Positions 49,221 through 58,076 of a DNA stretch of 64,000 bases are shown one piece after another (within the stretch, counting starts at the first letter, position 1; every line of letters begins with the position of its first letter). The stretch comes from CAWDXG01 sp963822115 (GTDB lineage Bacteria > Myxococcota_A > Polyangia > Polyangiales > Polyangiaceae), in contig CAWGGM010000020.1 of assembly GCA_963822115.1 (NCBI GenBank), positions 1,116,001 through 1,180,000 on the forward strand. The letters are read 5' to 3'. The translations under genes were made by a program, and so were the position numbers. The notes beneath the pieces are model-generated. The model saw only the letters and a list, made by a program, of their open reading frames with translations, did no database searches and was not told where the DNA came from.

Positions 49221-50007
49221 TCAGGAACTCTCGTCGTTCGTCTTGCGCGCGAGCGCCTTCGGTTCCTGCGCGGGGGACTCATCTTCGGAGGCCGCCTCGG
49301 GTTCCGCGGTCTGTTCGGGCACCCGTAGCTTGTGCCCCGCGCGCGGCGAGTAGAGAAGCTCCCCGTCGGCGCTCACGCGGGCCCGGACCACGTTCTCGAC
49401 GTCGAGGCGGGCCAACAGTTGCTCGGCCTGCGCCTCGTCGATGCGCAGTGTCTTCGCCAGACCCCGGGCGTCCAGCTCGTGTTCCGTCCGCTGCATCACG
49501 TCGCCGGCTGCAGCGAGCCACGCCTGGTCGATCGCGTCGTCCCGCTCGCGAACGTAGCGTTGGGCCCGATTCCAGGCGATCGCTGCGAGCAGCAGAGGTA
49601 TCGATACCGTCATCAGCAACAGGGCCGTGCCCAACACGCCGGGGGAGAAGAACGCCAGCGTCAGCAGCGTGACCATCAGGGATAGCGCGCCGAACCCCCC
49701 GACAACGCCCGCGGCCACCCGCCATGCGGCGACGCGGACCCTCGCGCGCTGCGCCTGCTCGAGCATCGGCCACTCGACGCCGCTGGGTTCCAGCGAAGTG
49801 TCGGCCAGAGGCACGCGGGGGCCACCGCAGACCCGGCAGCGATAGCGCAAGGCCGGGTGCGGCTCGAACGTCGGCCACGGCGCCGCAGTGAGCGCAGCGG
49901 TTCCGTTCCCCGTAGGTGGCCCCGCAGTGCCCGCAACGGAGCGAGCCCTCCTCCAGCTCCGTGCCGCAGACGCGGCAGGTGCGGCCTGGGCCCGGCTCGG
50001 GCGACAT
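49221..50007 (-). CDS. Zinc-ribbon membrane protein, with one +1 frameshift
   Basis: ATG 50007 begins MSPEPGPGRTCRVCGTELEE, followed by further Cys pairs (CGHC, CAHC, CRVC), a double zinc ribbon. The frame breaks near 49866: GCCGACGTTCGAGCCG should read A-D-V-E-P, so one extra C is present on the coding strand. The protein then continues HPALRYRCRVCGGPRVPLAD, two hydrophobic segments (GGFGALSLMVTLLTLAFFSP; VLGTALLLMTVSIPLLLAAI) and a helical C-terminus ending in disordered sequence. Repaired length about 261 residues. Function unknown. Confidence 0.75.
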
Positions 50008-50172
50008 CGCGGGGTGCGTCACGCCCCGGCTCCTATCGCGCCAGGCGGCGGTTGTCACGTCATCGGAGGCAATCTCGCCGCGCTGCGTCGCGGCCGGAAG
50101 CGGAGGATTTGCTTCTAGGTTTGACGCATCGCCGCCAGCCCCATATCCTAGCGTGGAGCTGTGGAGGGCCTA

Positions 50173-51696
50173 ATGGGCTTGATGAACCCGCGCCAACTGC
50201 TTGCTTTCGTTGCGGGTCTTGTTCTTGTCGGCTCGGTGGCTTCGTGCGCCAAAGATGCCGGGCTGAACAGCGGCAGCGCCGGCAGCGGCGCTGCCGATGG
50301 CGGTGGCGCAGAGACAGGGGCAGGCGGCGCGACTGCCGAAGGTGGATTCCCGAAACTCGGGTTCGGGTCGTCGTGCAAGCACGACTCCGACTGCCAGAGC
50401 GGCCAATGCACGGACGTTGGCCAGACCGTCCCGAACTTCGTGTGCACAACGTCCTGCCAGACCGGGCAGCCGTGCGCCGAGGGCTACTGCGCGTTCCAGC
50501 CCGATGCGGGCTACGTCTGCATCCCGGACACGAACAACGAGTGCGCGCAGTGCAAGAAGGACGCTGACTGTCCGAATGTGGGGGACCGCTGCGCAACGTC
50601 ACCCAAGTTCAATCTCTTCTGCGCCCGTGACTGTTCCTTCGACGGCGTATGCCCCAGCGGCTTCACGTGCGTCTCGCCCGACAGCTACGGTCCCGCCGGC
50701 GGCACGCCCGACGGCGGCGTCTCGGGCGGCCAGGACGGCGGCGTGGGCGAAGCCGGCCCGCCGACGCAACCGCCTCGCATCTGCGTGCCCGAGAACGGCG
50801 ACTCCTGCAAGTGCGACAGCCAGCGGGACGGCGTCCAGCGGACCTGCGAGCAGACCTCCGGCGGAAAGACCTGCCAGGGCAAGGAAACCTGCGACGGTGC
50901 CAGCGGTCAGTGGCAAGGCTGCACGGCCAGCGCGCCCAAGGCCGAGGTGTGCGACGGCGCGGACGACAACTGCGACGGCGTCGTCGATGGCAACGCCAAC
51001 GGAAGCCAGCCTCCTATCTCGCAGCTCTGTCCCTCGAGCCCGCCGCCCAACGCGAGCTGGACGTGCGACAAGTCCAAGGGCCAGTGCATGCCGGTCTGCG
51101 ACAAGGGCTGGACGGCGTACCCGAGCACATTGCCGCCGTCCGCCGGCTGCATCTGCAAGGACGACAGCACGGAGCCCAACAACACCTGCGCCACCGCTTC
51201 GTCCGCCGGCTCGGTGACCGACGCCGACACCACGGCGCTCACGATCACCGGGCGCCTGAGCTCCGACAGCGACGAGGACTGGTACAAGGTCGACACCGTC
51301 GATTCCGACGAGGGAACGACGAACAGCTACCACATCCAGATCAAGTTCACGGCTCCGTCCGGCAACACCGAGTTCGTGTTCGACGTGATCCGCGGCAGCA
51401 AGTGCGCGGCCCCGGATGCCGCCCACTCCAACCTGCAAACGTACGACTGGTGCGTGGACGGTACCGGCAAGGATGCCAGCGGCAAGACCATCGGCGAGAA
51501 GACGTGTGGCCCCACCGCGCCCATCCACTGCGGCCCGCACACCAAGAGCTACCTGATCCGTGTCCACCGGGCAGCCGCCGCCACCGGTAGCTGCAAGGCC
51601 TACACGCTGGCGATCACCGCGAAGGGCGGAGGCCCCTGCGACTTTTCCCAGTCGACCGGCGCCTGCGACAAGCAGGTGAACGACACCAGCCCCTGA
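50173..51696 (+). CDS. Cys-rich secreted lipoprotein
   Basis: 507 residues. ATG 50173 has GGAGG just upstream; a GTG at 50161 is an alternative. Signal with lipobox VGSVASCAK, Gly/Ala tether, then many Cys-pair modules (CKHDSDCQSGQCTDVG; CKKDADCPNVGDRCATSPKF) and a MopE-like block EVCDGADDNCDGVVDGNANG. The C-terminal part is a beta-rich domain starting EPNNTCATASSAGSV, resembling pre-peptidase/PPC-like domains with SDSDEDWYKVDT. Probably an exposed surface lipoprotein. Similar in plan to the gene at 29987-31570. Confidence 0.75.
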   Translation: MGLMNPRQLLAFVAGLVLVGSVASCAKDAGLNSGSAGSGAADGGGAETGAGGATAEGGFPKLGFGSSCKHDSDCQSGQCTDVGQTVPNFVCTTSCQTGQPCAEGYCAFQPDAGYVCIPDTNNECAQCKKDADCPNVGDRCATSPKFNLFCARDCSFDGVCPSGFTCVSPDSYGPAGGTPDGGVSGGQDGGVGEAGPPTQPPRICVPENGDSCKCDSQRDGVQRTCEQTSGGKTCQGKETCDGASGQWQGCTASAPKAEVCDGADDNCDGVVDGNANGSQPPISQLCPSSPPPNASWTCDKSKGQCMPVCDKGWTAYPSTLPPSAGCICKDDSTEPNNTCATASSAGSVTDADTTALTITGRLSSDSDEDWYKVDTVDSDEGTTNSYHIQIKFTAPSGNTEFVFDVIRGSKCAAPDAAHSNLQTYDWCVDGTGKDASGKTIGEKTCGPTAPIHCGPHTKSYLIRVHRAAAATGSCKAYTLAITAKGGGPCDFSQSTGACDKQVNDTSP

Positions 51697-51704
51697 GCAG
51701 GTGG

Positions 51705-52295
51705 CTACCCGAGCGTCTCGAACAGCGACTCGAGCATGCGGTAGGTCAGCCCCCAGACGATGCGTCCCTGCACGTCGAAGGCCGGAAGCTCGAGGCGGCG
51801 GCCTTCCAGCACGTACTCGACGGTGGTTGCCTGCTCGCCCAGCGCCAGCGGCGTGAGCGGCGCCCAGAGCACTTCCTCGACCTCTTCGTTGGTAACCAGC
51901 GGCCGGTCCTCGGCCAGCTCGAACACGAACGGTGCGATCGTCATGCCGATGCGGTGCCCGCGGGCGATCGCCGGGATGTCGTCCAGGCGGCCGATCAAGC
52001 TGCCGTGGCGCCCGAGATCGAGCCCGACCTCCTCGTGCGTCTCGCGCACGGCGGTGTGGAATAGGTCCGGGTCGGCGTCGTCCTCGCGGCCTCCAGGGAA
52101 GGCCATGTGCCCCGACCACGGGTCGCCCTCGCGCGACGCCCGCCGGATGAGCAGCACCTCGGCGCCGGCCGGGCGTGACCGCAATATGGTTGCCACCGCT
52201 GCGGAGCGCTGACCCTCGACCGACTCCGCGACCACGGGCTTGCGGTTCGCGAGTGCCTGCCGGACCAGCGCCAGATCGACGTGTGCTAGCGCCAC
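51705..52295 (-). CDS. Nudix hydrolase, CoA pyrophosphatase-like
   Basis: 196 residues from a GTG start at 52295. The Nudix box is complete: GGREDDADPDLFHTAVRETH followed by EEVGLD. The preceding block HMAFPGG and the overall length fit the NudL/CoA-pyrophosphatase group. It would cleave CoA or its derivatives to phosphopantetheine forms. It starts seven bases after the acyl-CoA dehydrogenase stop on the same strand, which fits co-transcription and a CoA-related role. Confidence 0.88.
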   Translation of the reverse strand: MALAHVDLALVRQALANRKPVVAESVEGQRSAAVATILRSRPAGAEVLLIRRASREGDPWSGHMAFPGGREDDADPDLFHTAVRETHEEVGLDLGRHGSLIGRLDDIPAIARGHRIGMTIAPFVFELAEDRPLVTNEEVEEVLWAPLTPLALGEQATTVEYVLEGRRLELPAFDVQGRIVWGLTYRMLESLFETLG

Positions 52296-52302
52296 GCCGC
52301 GT

Positions 52303-53439
52303 CTAGCCCAGAAGCTGTCGCGCGATCACCATCCGCTGGATCTCGCTCGTGCCTTCGTAGATGGTCGTGATCCGGACGTCCCTCAAGTAGCGCTCCACGG
52401 GGAATTCGCGCGTGTAGCCATAGCCGCCGTGCACCTGCATGGCGCGGTTGCAGATCCGGTTCGCTGCTTCGCTGGCGTAGAGCTTGGCCATCGACGCTTC
52501 TCGCGAGAAGCGTTCGCCCTTCTCCTTGAGCACGGCGGCGCGCAGTGCGAGCAGGCGCGCAGCGTCGAGCTCGGTGGCGCTGTCGGCGAGCATCCACTGG
52601 ATGGCCTGGAAATCCGCAATGGGGTGACCGAACGCCTGGCGCTCCTTGGCGTACACGGTTGCGGCCTCGAGGGCGGCGCTGGCGATGCCGATGGCCTGGG
52701 AGGCGATCCCGATGCGCCCCCCGTCGAGTGCCATCATCGCGATGCGGAAGCCCATTCCGGGCTCGCCGAGCAGCGCGCTGTCCGGCAGCCGGCAGTCATC
52801 GAACGTCAGGGGCACGGTGTTGGAGCCGCGCAGCCCCATCTTGTCCTCGGGCTTGCCTATGACCAGGCCCGGCGTGTCCTTTCCCACGAGGAAGCAGGAG
52901 ATCCCCTTCGGGCCCGGGTCGCCCGTGCGGGCCCACACCACCATCACCCCGGCGTACGCGCCATTGGTGATCCACTGCTTCTGTCCTTCGAGCACCCAGC
53001 CGTCGTCGGTGCGCCTGGCGCTGGTCGTCATCGAACCCGCGTCGCTGCCGGCACCCGGCTCGCTGAGCGCGAACGCACCCGACACGTGCTCGCCTCCGGT
53101 GAGCCGCCGCAGATGGTGGTCCTTCTGCTCATCCGAACCGAACGCCTGGATCACCTCGGCGACCATGTTCGTGACCGCCATGGCCACGGACGTTGAGGCG
53201 CAGGCCTTGGCGATCTCCGTCATCGCGAGCGAGTAGGAGACCACTCCCGCCTCGGCGCCCCCGTAGCGGCTCTGGATGTTGACGCCCAGAAGCCCGAGCT
53301 CGGCCAGGCCTCCGAGCGTGTCGTGGGGGAAGGCGTCGTCCCGGTCGAGCGCGGCGGCCCGGGGGGCGACCACGCGCGTGGCGAAATCGCGAGCGGTGGC
53401 CTGGACCATCCGCTGGGTTTCGGAAAACTCGAGCTCCAT
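52303..53439 (-). CDS. Acyl-CoA dehydrogenase
   Basis: 378-residue FAD enzyme introducing a trans-2 double bond into acyl-CoA. ATG 53439 (MELEFSETQRMVQATARDFA). Conserved blocks: AFALSEPGAGSDAGSMTTSA, WITNGAYAGVMVVWA, QVHGGYGYTREFPVERYLRD, and RITTIYEGTSEIQRMVIARQ, whose Glu is the likely catalytic base. Chain-length preference is not readable. It is followed directly by the Nudix gene. Confidence 0.95.
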   Translation of the reverse strand: MELEFSETQRMVQATARDFATRVVAPRAAALDRDDAFPHDTLGGLAELGLLGVNIQSRYGGAEAGVVSYSLAMTEIAKACASTSVAMAVTNMVAEVIQAFGSDEQKDHHLRRLTGGEHVSGAFALSEPGAGSDAGSMTTSARRTDDGWVLEGQKQWITNGAYAGVMVVWARTGDPGPKGISCFLVGKDTPGLVIGKPEDKMGLRGSNTVPLTFDDCRLPDSALLGEPGMGFRIAMMALDGGRIGIASQAIGIASAALEAATVYAKERQAFGHPIADFQAIQWMLADSATELDAARLLALRAAVLKEKGERFSREASMAKLYASEAANRICNRAMQVHGGYGYTREFPVERYLRDVRITTIYEGTSEIQRMVIARQLLG

Positions 53440-53524
53440 GGGCTGGTTTTGCGATCCCGCGTCGGCGAAGTCACGATAAAAGACCGCGCCGGGTCCCGCG
53501 CAAGTTCTGATAGCCTTCCGCGCG

Positions 53525-55336
53525 ATGTTCCGACTCCCGACTCCCCCCTCGTTTCCCAAGCCCTTCGTAGCGGTCCCGGCACTCCTGTCGCTGGCGCTGC
53601 TGCTGGTGGCCGGGCAGGCGCTGGCCTTCCCGGGTTTCTTCGCTGGCAAGACCGCGGCCAAACGCGTCAACCACGAGACGCACATCGTGATCATGCACAA
53701 GGGCGACCGGACGGTCGTTTCGCTGGCGCTGGATTACGACGGACCGCTCGACGATTTCGCGATCGTGATGCCGGTGCCGCCCGATGTCACCGTCGACCAC
53801 ATCAAGACGCTGCGTCGTGAGTTCGTCGACCGCGTCACCAGGCTGACCGCTCCGCGCTTTCACGAGTTCTGGGAAACCGACCCCTGCCAGACCTCTCCGG
53901 TCCTGCAGGTGTGGCAGCAGAACAAGAAGGCGAAGGCAGGCACGGCCTTCCTCGGCGGAGGCGGCATGCCCACCGGCACCGAGAAGGTGGCGCCCGAGAT
54001 GCTGATGTCGGTCAAGCCCGAGTTCAACGAGGGCGAGTTCGGTTCGACGTTGCTTTCCGGGGACGAAGCCAAGGACGTTGGGGGCTGGCTCAAGAGCCAC
54101 GGCTATGTGGCTCCCGCCGGCGCGGCACAGGCCATCCAGCAGTACGTCGCCCAGGGCATGCAGGTGCTGGTCGCCAAGGTGGACACGAAGAAGATCGAGC
54201 TGGCCGGCGGAGGGCGCGCCGTGCTCTCGCCGATTCGCTTCTGGACCGAGAAGCCCTTCGACACCCTGGCAACGCGGCTCGGACTCTACGACCTCGGCAA
54301 GAAGCAGGAGCTGTACGTCTACGTGATGGACCCCGACCATCGCTACGAGGCCAAGAACTACGAGAACATCTTCCCGCCCACGAACATCGAGGTGGCCCTG
54401 AAGCAGGGTGAAACCCGGGTCAAGGAGCGGATGGGCGAGTTCTACAACGCCATGATCGACCTGATGCAGAAGAAGCATCCCAAGGCGTTCTTCGACGAGT
54501 ACGCCTGGTCGACCAAGGGCTGTGGGCAGCCGTGCCCGGACGAGCCACTCGCGATCAACGAGCTGTTGACCCTTGGCGCCGATGTCTTCGAGGAGACGGT
54601 GCCGAAGGATGAAGCGCATCCCAAGCCGCCCGAGCTCACGGACGAGGAAAAGAAGGCGGAAGAAGAGAAGCTCAAGGGGATGAAGCCCAAGGACCGACCT
54701 GCGGAAAAGAAGCAGTTCAAGGAGGACCGCATCGAGCTCGCTCGGCGCAAGGCACTGATCGCGCGGAACGTGTACGTGCTTTCGCGCATCCACTACCGCT
54801 ACGACAAGTCCAACCTGACCAGCGACGTGAAGATCGGGCCGGCCGATCACGCTGTCGAGGGCGGTATCGGCGTGCCCCAGGGCAAGGCGCGCACCATCTC
54901 GACCGAGGTGAAGCCGGCGAAGGTGAACAAGCTGCAGATCCGCTACAACAACTTCCACCCGTGGAAGGGCATGATGCAGTGCCAGACCGTTCGCCGCTGG
55001 CGCTGGGGCAAGCCGCCGCGCACCTATCGCGGCCGGCGCAAGATCTGGGTTGCGGACGACCTGACGCGCAAGAGCCGCACGCAGATCGACCCGGCCAAGG
55101 TCGTCATGACGCCGGTTCCGTCGCTGGGGCTGCCGGGCAAGCCGACGACCGCCGCAAGTGACGCCGGCAGCGCATCGGGCGACGGCGGAGGCACGACAAA
55201 GGGCGCGAAGAAGGGCGCGAAGAAGAAGAGCAGCTGCGGCTGTCGCGTGCCGGGTGGCACTTCACCGGCGAGCCCGCCGCTGCTGGTTCTGGCTGCGCTT
55301 TGCCTCGGGTTCGGCCTGAGGCGCCGGCGGCGCTAG
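53525..55336 (+). CDS. DUF2330 protein with MYXO-CTERM-like tail
   Basis: 603 residues. N-terminal signal segment ends at AGQALA, then a DUF2330 domain: KRVNHETHIVIMHKGDRTVV, DYDGPLDDFAIVMPVPPDVT, HEFWETDPCQTSPVLQVWQQ. The C-terminus has a Lys-rich linker, SSCGCRVPGG, a hydrophobic segment (PPLLVLAALCLGFGL) and RRRRR. This tripartite end with Cys, helix and Arg is a MYXO-CTERM sorting signal, expected to be processed and anchor the protein at the cell surface. Function of DUF2330 is unknown. Strong lineage marker. Confidence 0.9.
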   Translation: MFRLPTPPSFPKPFVAVPALLSLALLLVAGQALAFPGFFAGKTAAKRVNHETHIVIMHKGDRTVVSLALDYDGPLDDFAIVMPVPPDVTVDHIKTLRREFVDRVTRLTAPRFHEFWETDPCQTSPVLQVWQQNKKAKAGTAFLGGGGMPTGTEKVAPEMLMSVKPEFNEGEFGSTLLSGDEAKDVGGWLKSHGYVAPAGAAQAIQQYVAQGMQVLVAKVDTKKIELAGGGRAVLSPIRFWTEKPFDTLATRLGLYDLGKKQELYVYVMDPDHRYEAKNYENIFPPTNIEVALKQGETRVKERMGEFYNAMIDLMQKKHPKAFFDEYAWSTKGCGQPCPDEPLAINELLTLGADVFEETVPKDEAHPKPPELTDEEKKAEEEKLKGMKPKDRPAEKKQFKEDRIELARRKALIARNVYVLSRIHYRYDKSNLTSDVKIGPADHAVEGGIGVPQGKARTISTEVKPAKVNKLQIRYNNFHPWKGMMQCQTVRRWRWGKPPRTYRGRRKIWVADDLTRKSRTQIDPAKVVMTPVPSLGLPGKPTTAASDAGSASGDGGGTTKGAKKGAKKKSSCGCRVPGGTSPASPPLLVLAALCLGFGLRRRRR

Positions 55337-55360
55337 GTCCGCCGTACCTCGACGCCGCGA

Positions 55361-55384
55361 GCGGGCCCGGACGCACGGGCCCGC
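55361..55384. terminator. Bidirectional hairpin between convergent genes
   Basis: GCGGGCCC (55361-55368), eight-base loop, GGGCCCGC (55377-55384), perfect. It lies between the DUF2330 stop (55336) and the PBP stop (55394), so it can terminate transcription from both sides. No long T-run. Confidence 0.6.
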
Positions 55385-55393
55385 GTTCGAGGG

Positions 55394-56572
55394 CTACTCG
55401 AGCGGATCGGTCACGCCTGGATGGTGACCGTGGTGCGCGAAGTACACGCGCAGCACGTCGCGCGCGACCTCGTTTGCCTTCTCGCGCCACACGCGACCGT
55501 TTTCGAGTAGCACGCCGACGACGATGCGCGGCCGGCGGCTCGGCGCGAACCCGGTAAACCAGCTCGTCGTGGGCGAATGCCGCGTGGGCTTCAGCGTCCC
55601 GGTCTTGCCGGCGACGCGCATGCCGGGGAGGTAGCTTCTGTGCGCGTCGTTGCTGAACGCCTGCATCGACGTGCCGCTCTGCACGGTCACCTCCATCATG
55701 CGCGTCAGCAGCCGCGCCGTGCGCGTGCGGAACGCGCGGCGCACGAACTGGCGATGGGCTGGTGCATGGTAGCTGCCCGCACTCTGCACGATGTGCGTGC
55801 GCTCGATTCGCCCGCCCGCGGCAACGCTGTACGACAGATACGCCGCCCCCAACGTTGAGAGCCGGGTGTGGATGAAGCCGGCCGAAGTGCGTGCGAATGC
55901 GAGGTCGTTGTAGGGCACGTGCAGCGTTCCGAGCTCGACCGGAACGTCGAAGGGCAGGGGATGGTTGAAACCGAACTGCTCGCCTGTGGCGACCAGGTCG
56001 TCGCGTTCGAGGTAGCGCGTGGCAAGCTGGGCGAAGATCGCGTTGATGCTGTGACCGAGGGCGCGATAGAAGCTCGTGCACCGCACCCCCGGTCCGCGCC
56101 GCGGCCTGTCCAGGTTCGCGCGCTCTATCCGGTGCCAGCCGCCGCGGTAGCAGACGCGCTGGGCCGTGCTGGCGTGGGTGCGCTCGATGAGCGCCACGCT
56201 GGTGACGATCTTGAACACGCTGGCCGACGGCGCTTCGAGCTTCAACAGCACGTCGCCCGGATGGCGCGCGCCGTACTCCGCCCACGCCAGGATCTTCCCG
56301 CTGCGCGCTTCAATCGCCACGACGCCGCCTCTTTGCGGCGCGGCCCTGGCCAGCAGCCGCTCGGCCGCGTGTTGCAGCTCCGGGTCGAGCGTGAGGCGCG
56401 CCCGGCCTCCGCCGACGAGCGGCGCCGTGGCGCCCTGGTCGGTCATCCGGATTTGGTGCAGGTCGACGGCGGGAGCCTTGTCGCTGGCCCCCCGCCCGAC
56501 GGCCGGCAGCAGCAATGAAAGCGAGGCCGCCACGAATGCGGGCCCCGCGAGCTGGTGGAGCCAGCGCGGCAC
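55394..56572 (-). CDS. Penicillin-binding protein transpeptidase
   Basis: About 392 residues if GTG 56572 is used; a TTG at 56608 would add 12. N-terminal hydrophobic segment (AGPAFVAASLSLLLPAVG). Transpeptidase motifs, numbered from GTG: Ser118-Val-Phe-Lys121 (active site), Ser175-Ile-Asn, and Lys323-Thr-Gly in VAGKTGTLKPT. It should crosslink peptidoglycan. It is shorter than full class B PBPs and lacks most of their N-terminal pedestal, so it resembles stand-alone transpeptidases. The start is uncertain. Confidence 0.85.
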   Translation of the reverse strand: MPRWLHQLAGPAFVAASLSLLLPAVGRGASDKAPAVDLHQIRMTDQGATAPLVGGGRARLTLDPELQHAAERLLARAAPQRGGVVAIEARSGKILAWAEYGARHPGDVLLKLEAPSASVFKIVTSVALIERTHASTAQRVCYRGGWHRIERANLDRPRRGPGVRCTSFYRALGHSINAIFAQLATRYLERDDLVATGEQFGFNHPLPFDVPVELGTLHVPYNDLAFARTSAGFIHTRLSTLGAAYLSYSVAAGGRIERTHIVQSAGSYHAPAHRQFVRRAFRTRTARLLTRMMEVTVQSGTSMQAFSNDAHRSYLPGMRVAGKTGTLKPTRHSPTTSWFTGFAPSRRPRIVVGVLLENGRVWREKANEVARDVLRVYFAHHGHHPGVTDPLE

Positions 56573-56757
56573 ACTCTGGTGGGTACCCCCGCCACGCGGG
56601 CCGGCCAACTTTCCGCGCCCGGTCTGGCGCGTCGTCCGGTCCGGTGCTTCACCAAGTACTTATGTATGCCTGAGGGAAATGCCAGCGATGCAGAGAGCGA
56701 ACTTGGCCCCGCGATGGTCGCACAACCTACGATCACATTCGCAGATCGGAGGTCAGC

Positions 56758-57090
56758 ATGAATCGACGGGTTGGACTCAGGGCAAGGACCGATTTCGCAG
56801 TTATTGCCAGGGACGGAAGTCTGGCCGCGCACTGCCGCGGCATCGAGATATCGTCGGGTGGAATCGTGCTCGATCGCGGCCTGCCCGTGCTGCCGCGCCA
56901 CGAGCGCATCATCATTCCGCTCGAGATGCGGCTGCCGGAGCGCCACATCGCCCTTCGCGCCCTGGCTCGCCCGGTGTGGTCGTACGGAACGCACCAGGCC
57001 ATGAAGTTCGTGCGCATCTCCGATGTCGACCGCCTGACGCTTGCCGAGCATCTCGACCTGCTCAGCGCCCGCGGCGTCGGACTGTGCTGA
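56758..57090 (+). CDS. PilZ-like small protein
   Basis: 110 residues. ATG 56758 has GGAGG upstream. The layout MNRRVGLRARTDFAVIARDG, then GIEISSGGIVLDRG and ALRALARPVWSYGTHQAMKF matches a PilZ beta-barrel, with the Arg-rich start and a [DN]xSxxG-like element written as EISSGG. The Asn/Asp of the canonical c-di-GMP motif is replaced by Glu, so ligand binding is uncertain. It is followed by a lipoprotein gene after 23 bases on the same strand. Confidence 0.62.
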   Translation: MNRRVGLRARTDFAVIARDGSLAAHCRGIEISSGGIVLDRGLPVLPRHERIIIPLEMRLPERHIALRALARPVWSYGTHQAMKFVRISDVDRLTLAEHLDLLSARGVGLC

Positions 57091-57113
57091 AGCTATCGAG
57101 GAGACAACCAGCA

Positions 57114-58013
57114 ATGCATCGCCGCATCGTCACCGCCGCAGTTCTGCTCTTCGTTGCCAGTGGGCTCACCGCCTGCATGGTCCCGGCCACGCGCTATGAC
57201 GAGGCGCGTTCCGCGCTCAGGGTCGAGCAGGAAGCCAACCGCCGCGGTGCTGCCAAGCTGTACCACGTCGAGCAGAAGGTCCGGGTGCTGCAGGCACAGC
57301 TGGACAAGCGGCAACACCAGCTCGAGCAGCAGGGGCAACAGATCGCTGCGGCGCAGCTCGACAAGAACGTCGCCAACAAGCAGCGCGACAACGCTTCGCA
57401 GCTCGTCGAGCAGCTCCGCGGCGAGCTGGCGCGCGTCGGGGACAACCTGCGCTCGTTCGCGGCCGAGAAACAGAAGCTTGCCGACGCGCTCGATGCGGCC
57501 GAGACGCGCGAGAAGCGCCTGCAGGAGGTCGAGAAGCAGGCATCGGAGCGCGCACTGATCGTTCGCGACCTGTCGCTGATCCTGCACGACCCCATCTCGA
57601 CCGGCGCGATCGAGCTCACCATGGTGGACGGACGACCGGTGCTGCGCATCGACTCCGCCAAGGTGCTCGCCGAAAAGACCATCCTGCCCCAAGGCCAGCA
57701 GCTGCTGTCGGCTGTGGCGCGCGTGACGGCCCTGCACGCGGGCAGCAGCGTCACGATCCGCGAGCTCCATCCGGACAGCGCGCTGTCCGAGGAACAGGAA
57801 ACGCTGCGCCTGCGCCGACTTTCCGACGCGCTGAACGGGCAGGGACTGCATGCCGGGCGCGTCACACTGGACGTGGACGCGCCGAAGTCCGACGCGCCGC
57901 AGCAGATCGCGGCGGCGGACGGAAGCACGGCCAAGCCGGCCGGAAAGGTCGCCGGATCGTCAGTCGGGACGCCCACGATCGAGATCGAGATCGGGATCGC
58001 CCAGGGCTCGTAA
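57114..58013 (+). CDS. Coiled-coil lipoprotein
   Basis: 299 residues. ATG 57114 is preceded by GAGGAG at 57099-57104. Signal and lipobox ASGLTACMVP. Residues about 40-150 form a long coiled coil (LYHVEQKVRVLQAQLDKRQH; RGELARVGDNLRSFAAEKQK). A C-terminal domain follows that resembles an OmpA-like fold in outline (LSLILHDPISTGAIELTMVD; VRIRELHPDS-like block; LRRLSDALNGQGLHAGRV), though the peptidoglycan-binding residues were not confirmed. Probably attaches the envelope layers or scaffolds them. Confidence 0.68.
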   Translation: MHRRIVTAAVLLFVASGLTACMVPATRYDEARSALRVEQEANRRGAAKLYHVEQKVRVLQAQLDKRQHQLEQQGQQIAAAQLDKNVANKQRDNASQLVEQLRGELARVGDNLRSFAAEKQKLADALDAAETREKRLQEVEKQASERALIVRDLSLILHDPISTGAIELTMVDGRPVLRIDSAKVLAEKTILPQGQQLLSAVARVTALHAGSSVTIRELHPDSALSEEQETLRLRRLSDALNGQGLHAGRVTLDVDAPKSDAPQQIAAADGSTAKPAGKVAGSSVGTPTIEIEIGIAQGS

Positions 58014-58076
58014 CCGACGCCCCGTCGGTCAGGACGGTTGCGGCCGCCCCGGCCCGCAACGTACCGTGCGGCCGCC